Assembly (NCBI RefSeq): GCF_000312525.1
Contig: NZ_HE997453.1
Coordinates: 55,483 to 119,482 of the forward strand
Source of the DNA: Bartonella florencae
GTDB taxonomy: Bacteria; Pseudomonadota; Alphaproteobacteria; Rhizobiales; Rhizobiaceae
Length of the DNA: 64,000 bases
Reading direction: 5' to 3'
The translations under genes and the position numbers were made by a program. The notes under the pieces were generated by a model. It was given only the letters and a program-made list of their open reading frames with translations. It was not told the origin of the DNA and made no database searches. Within the stretch, counting starts at the first letter, position 1. Every line of letters begins with the position of its first letter. Shown here piece by piece: positions 1-9,603 of the stretch.

Positions 1-1874
1 TCCCCGCACGTATAGCTTGCAACTCATTGTGAAAAATAAGCCCTGGAGCCACAAACATGGACAACACTGCATCCGTAGAAGGAGTGGTTAAAAAACGAGG
101 CTTTGATATTTCCTTACGTGATTGTGGAGAAGTTTGATGCTGATTGCTTGGGCGTAAAACCATCTGATCCACTGTCAATGAAGCATCTGCTAAAACTACA
201 GCCTGCTGTTTTTCATCAGAAGGATGGTCTACGGAATGTAAGGATTGATCTTTCGAAGATAAAACAGCTGAGGGAATAAAAACAAATTGATTTTGGTTTA
301 AATATCGAGAAGATATGCTTTTACGTGCTACATTATCAATATAAACCGCAATCAAAGACCAAATTTTCCCTTCGTGATGATTTTTATTACTTAGAGTGTA
401 TATGTAACTGCATTATCAACAGCAACAATCTCTTCACCAGAAAATCTGCTAGAGTAAAATGCGCTTTTCCACTTTGATCATGGATTAAATCAAGCTGAAA
501 AAATAAATCCTGATTGAGTAAAGGAGAATTGGTAATTTTAATACCAGAATCAATAACGCTTATTTTATGTTGGCCCATACCCTTCTTTATAAGGAGATAA
601 TCACCACATTGTTCTACAAAACTTTTATGAAACCTAAAATGTAAATGACCTGAAAGATTATTAATCTCAAGTCGAGAATAATGTGGATCAAACAGGCTAG
701 AAGTAAAAATAACACTGCCAATTCCACTTAAATCCTCAATTAAAGAGCTATTACCATCAATTTTAGAAGCAATAGAGTATAAGCTCGTATCTTTTTAACT
801 TAAAATAACTTTTTCTACTTCCGTACGACATTGTTCAGCACCAGCATAAAGATAAATCCGTCCAAAATCATTAACAATTGTATCTTTATAGATTATTGCA
901 TCCAAATATACCCATGATTTTGCTTGATGATTAGCTGTTAGAGTATTCACATATGCATTGTTATATGCTTGCTGAGGAGCTCTATCATAGAGCATAATCT
1001 CACTTGCATTTCCTTCTGCAAAGCTGTTCTGCATACCATCCTTTAAAATTTCGGTAGAAACTGTAAAAATACCGCCGTCTAAGGCGGCCTCCTGATCTTC
1101 TGTATCAATACCTTCAAAACCTCATACCTAAAACTCTTTGTGCCATAAAGATTCTGTAGCCCTCCTTTCATAATCTTTGTATCAAAAACTATCCCTCATC
1201 ATATATTCTGTTGTCCTGATATACTATTTTCACTATAAATCTCAGTATAATAAACGCTGCTTTCCCTAAGTTTTCCTTCAAGAATCCCCTTACCAACAAT
1301 AACCTACTTACCACCGTAGATTTTAGCCCCTTATGCATTTGCACCACTTTTAACAATTTGCTTTCCACCTTTTTAAATAATGGCATATCCTGAATTGCTC
1401 AGATTTTCAAAAAACTCAACACCACCACTCTCAATTGTGGTATCCCTCCTAACACTTGCTTCATCCATACAGAGCCTCCCACCATCCTGAACTGTATTAT
1501 GCATGGAATATCCTCCATCCTTATAATTGAAGCTTTTTACTTTTTTACCAAAAGCTTCAGAATCATGATTGGTAATATAAATGGCAGTACCACCACTGAT
1601 TATTGAATCTGTTAGTACCTTAAAGAAAAAGGCTTCTCTTCTCCTTCACTCTTCTTCATATAACTTATCTCTGTGTTTATTCGGTATGCTTTTTGAATTC
1701 TCCCCTTTCACTTTTGATAATATTTCCCGTTTTTTCTAAATTTTCATTTATGTCTTCGGATATTAATGAAGTTTTTTCTGACACAGCGAGACCATCTGCA
1801 TTAAGATTCTCTATAAGAAAACCAATGGTCATTCATGTCCCAAAACTTAAACTTAATTTACGTTGCATTCTCAT
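1..1874 (-). pseudogene. Decayed autotransporter (pertactin-like passenger), continues past the left edge
   Basis: Read on the minus strand, several frames together spell one autotransporter. Near 1000-1650 there are passenger-type repeats (for example DGGRLCMDEASV and TIESGGVEFFENL). Around 390-660 there is a pertactin-like stretch with GQHKISVIDSGIKI and GKAHFTLADF. At about 28-90 comes the linker TPSTDAVLSMFVAPGLIF, which precedes the beta-barrel in Bartonella autotransporters. The barrel itself would lie left of position 1. The frame breaks near 390-450, where the stretch before YTLSNKNHHEGKIW ends in a different frame. It also breaks at several places between 780 and 1700, including in-frame stops. 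A possible original start is the ATG at 1874. Intact homologues are surface adhesin-type proteins, but this copy cannot give a full-length product. Confidence in the family is high and in the exact 5' end low. Confidence 0.8.
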
Positions 1875-2293
1875 TCCACAATTTCAAAAAAATTGCATAA
1901 TGAAATAAAGTGTATAATGACATATTAAGAATCACCCAACACATGAAGCTCTAACTCATCAAAAACTGCAGTGTGTATTTTAAAATTCATACACAACAAA
2001 AGATGAAAACATTCTCTTAATACGCCTAAAAAGTGTTTTTATTGCACGTATAAAAAATTTTTTAAATATTTTTAAGATATTAAACATTAATCCCAAAAAT
2101 TAGATTGATTTCTAAATAGAGTAAAAAATATGCCTCCATATAGAAACTCAGAACATGCTTTTCATACTATAACCATTGTTTATTATGAAGAGCATAATAA
2201 TAACCGACTCGACACAGATCTAAAATTTTTATAATTATAGCAGTTCAATTTTGTAATTTGATTTGTTCGCATACTGAAAGGGACATTCTATTC
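1875..2293. other. AT-rich intergenic region
   Basis: About 420 bases lie between the autotransporter remnant and the MFS gene. The region is very AT-rich, with runs such as those at 2049-2090. I see no coding potential, RNA gene or clear terminator. It presumably carries the promoter of the downstream transporter, but no convincing -35/-10 pair stands out. Confidence 0.5.
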
Positions 2294-3577
2294 ATGTCTA
2301 TAAGCTCAGAAATAAAAAGCAAAAAAAATTCTCCTCGCCGAATTTTATTTGCAAGTCTTATTGGTCCAACAATTGAATTCTTTGATTTTTATGTTTTTGC
2401 AACTGCTGCAGCCCTTATATTCCCTCATGTATTCTTTCCAACACAAAATGATCAACTGGCTATTTTGCAATCTTTCCTAGTCTTTGGAGCAGCTTTTTTT
2501 GCACGTCCTTTTGGATCGATTGTTTTTGGACATTTTGGAGATAAAATTGGACGAAAAGTAACGCTTATTGCCTCTCTTCTCACAATGGGACTTTCAACAG
2601 TCATTATTGGTTTCCTTCCTACTTATGAAACAGCTGGATGGTGGGCACCCTTTTTCTTAACCCTGTGTCGTATTGGACAAGGAATGGGTTTAGGAGGTGA
2701 ATGGGGGGGAGCCGTGTTGCTTGCAACAGAAAACGCTCCTCCAGAAAAACGCGGATGGTATGCAATGTTCCCTCAATTGGGCGTTCCAATCGGTTTATTC
2801 TTATCTATTATAGTTTACTTAGGTTTATTGCACTTTCTTGATCATGATGAACTTTTAGCATGGGGATGGCGCATTCCTTTTATTGCCTCAATCATTTTTA
2901 TGATTATAGGCTTGTGGATTCGCCTTTCAATCAATGAAACCGTTCAATTCAAGAAAACCCTCGAAAGTAAAGAACGTGTCAAAGTTCCTATCATTGATGT
3001 CTTTTTCAAATATCCAAGAGTTCTATTTCTTGGAATATTCTCTGGTATGGCGACATTTGTTTTATTTTACTTGGTCACCGCATATTTATTAAGCTATTCA
3101 ACAAATCACCTGAAACTGCCATATCATCAGGCTTTGCAAGTAGAAGTGATTGGTGCTATTTTCTGCGGAATTTTTACTGTTATAACCGGAAAACTTGCCG
3201 ATCGTATTAAGCGTAGAACTTTGATGATTTTGATCACGATAATTACCGGTCTTTATTCTTTCGCAATTCCTTATTTTTTAAATTCTGGAGTTATAGGAAT
3301 TCTTGCAATGTCTATCATTGGTCTATCGCTCATGGGAATGATCTATAGTCCTCTTGGTGCTGTTTTGGCTTCACCATATCCAACAGAAGTTCGGTATACA
3401 GGTGCTTCTGTAACCTTCAATTTGTCTGGTATCGTTGGAGGATCTCTTGCTCCTTATATTGCAGAATACTTGGTACAAAATTTCAATACTTCTTATATTG
3501 GTTATTATTTACTTCTTGCCTCTTTCATCTCATTGCTTTGCTTCGTCGGATTTAAAGATGATGAGATATCTAGCTAG
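2294..3577 (+). CDS. MFS transporter, metabolite:H+ symporter (MHS) family
   Basis: This is a twelve-segment inner-membrane transporter of the MHS group, which includes ProP, ShiA and KgtP. These import organic acids, osmolytes or shikimate with protons. After a short cytoplasmic N-terminus, the first helix reads IEFFDFYVFATAAA. The loop 2-3 signature GHFGDKIGRKVTLI is the MFS A-motif, and GQGMGLGGEWGGAVLL with the following ATENAP is the MHS signature. The length (about 427 residues) is normal for the family. The frame stays open back to a TTG at 2258, but the ATG at 2294 with AAAGG upstream is the better start. It stands alone and is followed by a hairpin terminator. The substrate cannot be read from sequence. 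Confidence 0.88.
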   Translation: MSISSEIKSKKNSPRRILFASLIGPTIEFFDFYVFATAAALIFPHVFFPTQNDQLAILQSFLVFGAAFFARPFGSIVFGHFGDKIGRKVTLIASLLTMGLSTVIIGFLPTYETAGWWAPFFLTLCRIGQGMGLGGEWGGAVLLATENAPPEKRGWYAMFPQLGVPIGLFLSIIVYLGLLHFLDHDELLAWGWRIPFIASIIFMIIGLWIRLSINETVQFKKTLESKERVKVPIIDVFFKYPRVLFLGIFSGMATFVLFYLVTAYLLSYSTNHLKLPYHQALQVEVIGAIFCGIFTVITGKLADRIKRRTLMILITIITGLYSFAIPYFLNSGVIGILAMSIIGLSLMGMIYSPLGAVLASPYPTEVRYTGASVTFNLSGIVGGSLAPYIAEYLVQNFNTSYIGYYLLLASFISLLCFVGFKDDEISS

Positions 3578-3997
3578 AAAACAATAAGAAAAATAAAATT
3601 GGTAGCAGAAATGCTGCCAATCTTATTTTTAAAGGCAGTGGTTGAGGAAGACACCACCATAATATGCTCGCAAATAATGCACTCAAAAAAAAGAATAAAA
3701 TATCCGCGACATTGCTTATATAAGTAGCAGTAAATATTTGCGATAAAATGTGCGTTGTACCCAACCATGAAACGCAAAAAAAAGCTAACGTCACAGCCCA
3801 TAAAACAAGCAAAATTCGATCAATAATCATTCCATCACTACCATTTATTTTTTTGATTGTAGGCTATATTTTTATTGTTCCCCAAAGAAAAATTACAATA
3901 ACCAACGGCCTCTTCCTGATATTTCCGCAATAAAGAGTGTCGGATTCATTATTCCTATCAATCCTATAAAAATCAAAATAACAGATGCAACACGCAT
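3570..3997 (-). pseudogene. Small membrane protein gene downstream of holC, apparently broken
   Basis: An ATG at 3997 overlaps the holC stop as TAATG, the usual sign of translational coupling. It opens a hydrophobic peptide (MRVASVILIFIGLIGIMNP...) that ends at a stop near 3893. A +1 shift just before that stop continues as VIVIFLWGTIKI, then meets one TAG. It then runs into an 86-residue hydrophobic open frame (3830-3570) beginning MIIDRILLVLWAV with two or three likely membrane segments. The simplest reading is a single small inner-membrane protein gene with one frameshift and one stop. The family is not recognised. The 86-residue part could still be made separately, although its 3' end runs through a terminator hairpin. 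Confidence 0.45.
3598..3630 (+). terminator. Rho-independent terminator after the MFS gene
   Basis: A 10-bp stem (ATTGGTAGCA with TGCTGCCAAT, one G-T pair) around a GAAA loop at 3598-3621 is followed by TCTTATTTTT. It lies 20 bases after the transporter stop. The minus strand is also T-rich after the stem, so it could act in both directions and also end the holC transcript. Confidence 0.75.
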
Positions 3998-4443
3998 TAA
4001 ACCTGCTTTTCCCAACAGCGATCTTCCGTCTGCTGCCAATAAGTTAAATGATGATTTTCCATTTTATATTTTTTCCACTGCACCCGAGCAAAATTCAACT
4101 GGTCATCGTTTTGTCCATCAAATATCACGACAAGCCGCTGATAAGCCTCAATATCTGAGCAAACCGCTCCCTCTATAAGAAAGCGTATCTTTGAATCATT
4201 CGGATTTTCCTGCCCTGTGGTAAGAAAGACAGGCTGTAAATTTGGATATTGATCACACTGAGTTCCATGCCCAATAAATGCTTCATCAGAATAGACCCAT
4301 AAACGCATATCTATAGCATCACGTTGTTCTTCACTCACACATTGTATTGTAACCTTAGAAAAGCGAACTAGTGCACGCTCCACAAGCCTTGGCAAAATAT
4401 CTCCTAGCTTTGATTGCGTTAAATGATAAAATAAAATGTCCAC
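3997..4443 (-). CDS. holC: DNA polymerase III chi subunit
   Basis: HolC is the small clamp-loader accessory subunit that links DNA polymerase III to single-strand binding protein. The 148-residue frame fits the family length. It shows the N-terminal core MDILFYHLTQSKLGDILPRL, the central WVYSDEAFIGHGTQ segment and the C-terminal FDGQNDDQLNFARVQWKKYK, typical of alphaproteobacterial chi. The start is a GTG at 4443, and no stronger alternative exists. A small membrane gene follows with a 1-base overlap. In related Rhizobiales an aminopeptidase gene often sits just upstream, but none is present here. Confidence 0.85.
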   Translation of the reverse strand: MDILFYHLTQSKLGDILPRLVERALVRFSKVTIQCVSEEQRDAIDMRLWVYSDEAFIGHGTQCDQYPNLQPVFLTTGQENPNDSKIRFLIEGAVCSDIEAYQRLVVIFDGQNDDQLNFARVQWKKYKMENHHLTYWQQTEDRCWEKQV

Positions 4444-4856
4444 CCTCTTAGCCCTCGTCGTTCTTTATAAAAAAATCAGCATATTTGAGGAGAAGCTGTT
4501 ACCATCTCCATCATAAAAGGAGCTGGTTACAAACATAACATTTTCTCTTTATTCTCATAATGCGTATTACCTTTTTTTTCATCTGTCTTAAAGAGAGAAA
4601 AAAGACAAATTATATTTCCTAAGTTCATAAAAAGGTTTATTCGAGTTCAGTTTCTCGCTTCTCGATAATTTTTCATTCAAAAATAAAATATATTGTATAG
4701 CACAATGGGTTGAAATTATTTTACAATTCTACACCCTATTATTTGGTAATAAATGTGCAAAAGATATAAAATATTTTAAGTTTTTGTTATATTTTTCATC
4801 TAAGGCAGTGTAGAATCCCTGCTCTTTAGATAAGATATGAGGATGTTATCCAATTT
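4444..4856. other. Divergent intergenic region between holC and lptF
   Basis: These 413 bases separate the divergent holC and lptF genes and must hold both promoters. The sequence is AT-rich, and I see no open frame with family resemblance and no strong hairpin. A pepA gene that I recall next to holC in relatives is absent, with no readable remnant. Confidence 0.5.
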
Positions 4857-6047
4857 ATGCGTATTATTGAGTTTTACATCCTGAAACGTGTTCTTATCCT
4901 GTTTGGTGCTGTTATGATTGCAGCAATTAGTATAAGTTGGACAGTACAAATTCTTGCACGAATAAACTTTCTTACAACAAGTAGACAAACGCTCCTAACA
5001 GTCTTGCAGTTTTCATTCTCATTGGTCCCTTCTGTTATTTTTCTTGTCATTCCATTTGCATTAGTAATTGCAATTACAAATACCCTTTCAGCAATGAATC
5101 AAGACTCAGAGCTTGCCATCATCAGCGCCTCTGGTTTTCCTAAAAGCACTGTGTGGAAACCTATTCTTCTTCTCGCTATTATTGCATCATGCCTCTCCTT
5201 TTTTATAGCCAATTTTGTTGTTCCACAAGCACGCCTTAATATGCGAAAAATGTTAGCAAGTGCTCATGTTGATCTTATTAATCTTTTTATTAGTGAAGGT
5301 AGCTTCCAAAAACTCACCAATAATCTTTATATAGAAATTGGTGAACGCAATCCAAATGGGATGCTTGAGCGTCTCTTCATTGCCGATCAACGCGATCCTA
5401 AAAATGATCTTTTTTATTATGCAACAAGCGCATCAATTGTGAGCAATAAAAGTGGAAGTTTTCTTGTCCTTAATAACGGTGAAATAGAAAGAATCAATCA
5501 TCAAAATGACAGCGTTTCAATTGTTCAATTCAGCTCATACACCTTTAGCTTGAGTGAATTCATTCCCAACGATAAAAAACCTACACTTTATCCAAAAGAT
5601 CGCTCCCTTTCTTATTTATTAAGCCCTGACACTCAAGACCCCTACTATCAACGAAAACCACTAGAATATAAAGCTGAATTTCACCGCAGGCTTACAGAAT
5701 GGCTTTATCCTGTTGTTTTTTCACTCATTGCATTAGCAGCGGCAGGAAATACACGCTCATATCGACAAGCACATCATTCTGCAAACTTCTCTGCTATTGC
5801 ATTTTCTTTGCTTGTCTATTGGATGGGATACTTTTTTGCTGAAAAAGCAAAAAGCGACCTTGCATATGTTCCACTTCTTTATATGACCCCCATAGGAATG
5901 AGTGCTCTGGTTTTTTTCATGCTCTTAACAAATCATACAATTGGTATCCCTACGAAACTTAACGAGACACTTCAAATCATTTTTCAAAAAGTGAGAAGAA
6001 AATTTGTCTCTCGAAAATCTCAATATCCCTCAGATGAGGTATCATGA
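4857..6047 (+). CDS. lptF: LPS export ABC transporter permease LptF
   Basis: LptF is one of two inner-membrane permeases of the LptB2FG exporter that extracts lipopolysaccharide and passes it to the periplasmic bridge. The 396-residue protein has the YjgP/YjgQ layout. Three N-terminal membrane segments lie at about 10-30, 55-80 and 100-125. A periplasmic beta-jellyroll region at about 130-270 includes LYIEIGERNPNGMLERLFIADQ. Three C-terminal segments follow from about 285. The ATG at 4857 has GAGGA about 13 bases upstream. Its stop overlaps the lptG start, and it leads the lptF-lptG-lptD-surA-pdxA-rsmA series. Confidence 0.93.
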   Translation: MRIIEFYILKRVLILFGAVMIAAISISWTVQILARINFLTTSRQTLLTVLQFSFSLVPSVIFLVIPFALVIAITNTLSAMNQDSELAIISASGFPKSTVWKPILLLAIIASCLSFFIANFVVPQARLNMRKMLASAHVDLINLFISEGSFQKLTNNLYIEIGERNPNGMLERLFIADQRDPKNDLFYYATSASIVSNKSGSFLVLNNGEIERINHQNDSVSIVQFSSYTFSLSEFIPNDKKPTLYPKDRSLSYLLSPDTQDPYYQRKPLEYKAEFHRRLTEWLYPVVFSLIALAAAGNTRSYRQAHHSANFSAIAFSLLVYWMGYFFAEKAKSDLAYVPLLYMTPIGMSALVFFMLLTNHTIGIPTKLNETLQIIFQKVRRKFVSRKSQYPSDEVS

Positions 6048-7135
6048 TCGGCTGGACACTTGGACAATATTTCTTTATACGTTATCTTAAAATAACCTGT
6101 TATTTTTTGGGGGGGATTTTTATTCTTGCTTTTTTGATTGATTTTACAGAAAACTCTGCTCGGCTATCCTACCTTCCCCATTATACAGCAAGAGATGCTT
6201 TTTTTATCTCCGTTTTACGCATCCCTTTTATAATGCAACAACTTATTCCCTTTATTGCACTCTTTTCTGCAATGGTCATGCTCATCTCGCTTAATCGAAA
6301 ACTTGAACTTGTTGTAACTCGCTCCATTGGTGTTTCTGCATGGCAATTTCTCACACCTGCCTGTTTTGGCGCTTTTCTTTTGGGATTATTTTCTATTTTT
6401 TTGATTAATCCTCTTGCCGCATGGGGATTCTCTCAAGCAGAAAAAATGATGACTGAGTGGCGTAGTAACAATGTACTAACATCTCTTCATAACACACGTA
6501 TCCCATGGTTAACACAACGCACCCTTTCAGGTAGAACAACCATTGGAGCTAAATCTATCACTGATCAAGGAACTTCTCTTATCAATGCAACCTTTGTACA
6601 ATACAACGATAATGCAACAGTTAAAAATTGGATTAATACAAAAAAAGCAACATTGACAAATGGTTCTTGGTTGTTAACAGATGGAACTATCTACAAAATA
6701 GGTCATTCTCCTGAAAAATTTACGACATTTCAAATAAAAACTAATCTAAAGCCTGAATTTTTAACTGAACGTTTAGCGAATCCAGCAACTATCCCATTTT
6801 ACCAATTACCCAAAAAAATTATGATTGCGCGTTCATTTGGCTATTCTGCAAATAATTTTGATATGTATTTACAATCTTTGATTGCATTACCTGCATTGCT
6901 TGTGGCAATGACTCTGATTGCAGCAACTGTTTCTTTGAACTTCACACGCTTTGGACAATCTGGAACATTAATTCTTGGTGGTGTACTTGCTGGATTCGCG
7001 CTTTATGTTATTTCTGTACTTGTTCAGGCTTTTGGTAACGCTGGACATATTCCACCAATTATTGCAGCTTGGACACCAGTGGTTATTGCATTATTTTTGG
7101 GAATCTCTTTTTTACTGCATAAAGAGGATGGCTAA
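6044..7135 (+). CDS. lptG: LPS export ABC transporter permease LptG
   Basis: LptG is the partner permease of LptF in the lipopolysaccharide exporter. The 363-residue protein shows an N-terminal segment (YFFIRYLKITCYFLGGIFIL), the conserved cytoplasmic coupling region SLNRKLELVVTRSIGVSAWQF, a periplasmic jellyroll (about 130-255) and three C-terminal membrane helices. Its ATG overlaps the lptF stop by four bases (ATGA), implying coupled, equimolar synthesis. The lptD GTG start follows its stop directly. The ATPase LptB is not encoded in this window. Confidence 0.93.
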   Translation: MIGWTLGQYFFIRYLKITCYFLGGIFILAFLIDFTENSARLSYLPHYTARDAFFISVLRIPFIMQQLIPFIALFSAMVMLISLNRKLELVVTRSIGVSAWQFLTPACFGAFLLGLFSIFLINPLAAWGFSQAEKMMTEWRSNNVLTSLHNTRIPWLTQRTLSGRTTIGAKSITDQGTSLINATFVQYNDNATVKNWINTKKATLTNGSWLLTDGTIYKIGHSPEKFTTFQIKTNLKPEFLTERLANPATIPFYQLPKKIMIARSFGYSANNFDMYLQSLIALPALLVAMTLIAATVSLNFTRFGQSGTLILGGVLAGFALYVISVLVQAFGNAGHIPPIIAAWTPVVIALFLGISFLLHKEDG

Positions 7136-9493
7136 GTGAAAGCATTAATAAGTAAAAAAGTGGTTTTGACAAAATTAAGTACCCTTACCTTGAAAAGTAT
7201 TATGGGCTGTCTCTTAGGCATATCTTGTTCTGTTTCTGTAAATGCCAAAAGCTCTCCTCTTTTTGCTCAAAGTCACATCAAAAATCCGGTAAGTCCTCTC
7301 ACACTCTCTGCAGATGAACTCATCTACAACCGTGATGAAAACACTGTTTCTGCACAAGGTAATGTCCAAATCGAATATGATGGCAACAAGGTTGTCGCTC
7401 AAAAAGTCATTTACAATCAAAAAACAGGACGAATCATAGCGCAAGGAAATGTTGAAATTATTCAAAAAGATGGGAACAGAATTTATTCTAACCAAATTGA
7501 TATGACGAAAGATTTTGGTGAAGGATTCGTAAAGGCTTTACGCATTGATACCGCTAACAACGTCCATTTTGCAGCAGCAAATGCCACACGCACCAACAGC
7601 CAGATAACAGTTTTTGATAATGCCACTTACACAGCCTGCGAACCTTGCTCTTATAAACCAGATAGGGAAGTTGTATGGAAAATTAAAGCAAGAAAGATTA
7701 TATGGAATAACGTTACCAAAAAAATTCGATTTGAAAATAGTTCTTTTGAAATTTTTGGTATGCCGATTTTACACTTGCCAACTTTTGAACTTAATGATCC
7801 AACGGTGAAACGTGCAAGCGGTTTCCTTGCTCCTCGTCTTTTTTATGCCGATTATCTTGGTATGGGTGTAAAAAATTCTTACTTTTGGAATCTCGCACCT
7901 CACTATGATGTTACACTTTCTTCGACCCTCTATACTCAACAAGGGCTTTTAACCGAAGCTGAATGGCGCCAACGTTTTAAAACAGGCAATTATAACATTC
8001 ACTTTGCGCATATCTATCAAATGAAACCGCAAAACTTTAACAATGATACAATTGATGCACAGCATAAAAATCGTTATATGCTCGCAACAAAAGGGGATTT
8101 TCGTATTAATTCACACTGGACTTATGGATGGGATATTTTTTCACAGTCTGATCGACATTTTAGTCGTGCTTATAAACTTGAAAACTATAATAATCCTACG
8201 CAACTTTCTCAGCTTTATTTGAATGGACTGGCTGGGAAAAACTACTTCGATATGCGTTTTTACCATTTCAAAGTTCAAGATTTAATATTGAATGATTCCC
8301 ATGAACGTCATTCTCGGCAAGCATGGGTTCTTCCCCGCATTGATTACTTTTTTACACCAAATGAGCCAATTTATCATGGAGAGCTCACTTTTCATAGCAA
8401 TATGCAATCAATTTACCGTCGTCATGCTGATTTTAGCTCTACTGACTGGAATGGGGCCCCCCTCAACAGTGTTAGGATTTCTGGTATTGCAGGAAATAGT
8501 TTCCGTTTAACAAATGAGCTAGAATGGAAAAGACGTCTCTCCATGCGCGGTGGGCTGATACTAACTCCTCTCCTTTCTTTACGTGCTGATATCATTTCAA
8601 CAAATATACACGAAAACAATACTGATCATAGCACAAATGGCTTCTCATCGACTCTTCGTAGTTCAACAGTTCGTGGCATGGCAACTGCTGGCTTAGAATT
8701 ACGCTATCCCTTTCTCATTACGTTGGAAAACTCTACACATATCATAGAGCCAACCGCACAAATTTTTATACGCAATAATGAACGCTATATAGGACAAATC
8801 CCTAATGAAGATGCGCAAAGCTTTATATTTGACGCAACGACTCTCTTTCAACGTGATAAATTCTCTGGTTATGATCGTGTAGAAGGTGGAACAAGAGCCA
8901 ATATAGGCTTAAGATATTCTGGAAATTTCAACAATAATTGGTCTTTTTATGGCCTTGTTGGTCAATCTTTTCATCTTGCAGGAAAAAATTCCTTTGCAGA
9001 AAAGGATTTGGTTAATGTAGGTATTCACTCCAGCTTAGAGGCAACACGTTCAGACTATGTGGCAATGTTTGGTGCAAATAATAAAAACGGCTTTTCCTTA
9101 GAAACGCGTGGACGTTTTGATAAAAAAACAGGAAAAATCCGCCGCAGCGAAATTGAAGTAGCACAGAAATGGAAAAATTTTTGGGGAGCCGTGCAATATG
9201 CTTATATCGCAAGTCAACCAGATTATGAGTATCCACAAGAGCGCCAAGAAGTTTCTTTTCAAACGGGCATTAAACTAGCTAACTATTGGTCTGTTAAGAG
9301 CAATGCCGGTTATGATTTAGTATCTGGTACATTCATAAAACGAGGAATCAGTTTAAACTATACAGATGAATGTTTTGGACTCACATTTGGTTATCAGCAA
9401 ATAACTGATCCAAGCAAAAAAACACCTCTACAAAACTTTAATTTCTCTCTTTCATTGCGCACGATTGCAGACATTGGAAAGAAGATAAACTAA
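7136..9493 (+). CDS. lptD: LPS-assembly outer-membrane protein LptD
   Basis: LptD is the outer-membrane beta-barrel that inserts lipopolysaccharide into the outer leaflet. A signal-peptide-like N-terminus (hydrophobic about 20-37) is followed by an OstA/LptA-like domain (about 55-150: LSADELIYNRDENTVSAQGN). A long barrel domain makes up the rest of the 785 residues. Cysteines at 168 and 171 and one near 746 (DECFGL) could form the N-to-C disulfides typical of LptD. Translation starts at a GTG directly after the lptG stop. The last residues are aromatic-poor (ADIGKKIN) but the family fit is clear. Confidence 0.93.
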   Translation: MKALISKKVVLTKLSTLTLKSIMGCLLGISCSVSVNAKSSPLFAQSHIKNPVSPLTLSADELIYNRDENTVSAQGNVQIEYDGNKVVAQKVIYNQKTGRIIAQGNVEIIQKDGNRIYSNQIDMTKDFGEGFVKALRIDTANNVHFAAANATRTNSQITVFDNATYTACEPCSYKPDREVVWKIKARKIIWNNVTKKIRFENSSFEIFGMPILHLPTFELNDPTVKRASGFLAPRLFYADYLGMGVKNSYFWNLAPHYDVTLSSTLYTQQGLLTEAEWRQRFKTGNYNIHFAHIYQMKPQNFNNDTIDAQHKNRYMLATKGDFRINSHWTYGWDIFSQSDRHFSRAYKLENYNNPTQLSQLYLNGLAGKNYFDMRFYHFKVQDLILNDSHERHSRQAWVLPRIDYFFTPNEPIYHGELTFHSNMQSIYRRHADFSSTDWNGAPLNSVRISGIAGNSFRLTNELEWKRRLSMRGGLILTPLLSLRADIISTNIHENNTDHSTNGFSSTLRSSTVRGMATAGLELRYPFLITLENSTHIIEPTAQIFIRNNERYIGQIPNEDAQSFIFDATTLFQRDKFSGYDRVEGGTRANIGLRYSGNFNNNWSFYGLVGQSFHLAGKNSFAEKDLVNVGIHSSLEATRSDYVAMFGANNKNGFSLETRGRFDKKTGKIRRSEIEVAQKWKNFWGAVQYAYIASQPDYEYPQERQEVSFQTGIKLANYWSVKSNAGYDLVSGTFIKRGISLNYTDECFGLTFGYQQITDPSKKTPLQNFNFSLSLRTIADIGKKIN

Positions 9494-9603
9494 AGTTTGT
9501 AAAGAGAATGTATAGGCAATTTGACTTACCATTGTTTTTATGAAAAAAACGTATATTTTAAAAGGTTGATGGAAATTAATAAACAATGTGAAGGCCTACC
9601 TAC

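Noticed and set aside
1693-1908. 71-residue plus-strand frame
   Set aside because: It is antisense to the autotransporter remnant and contains no recognisable feature.
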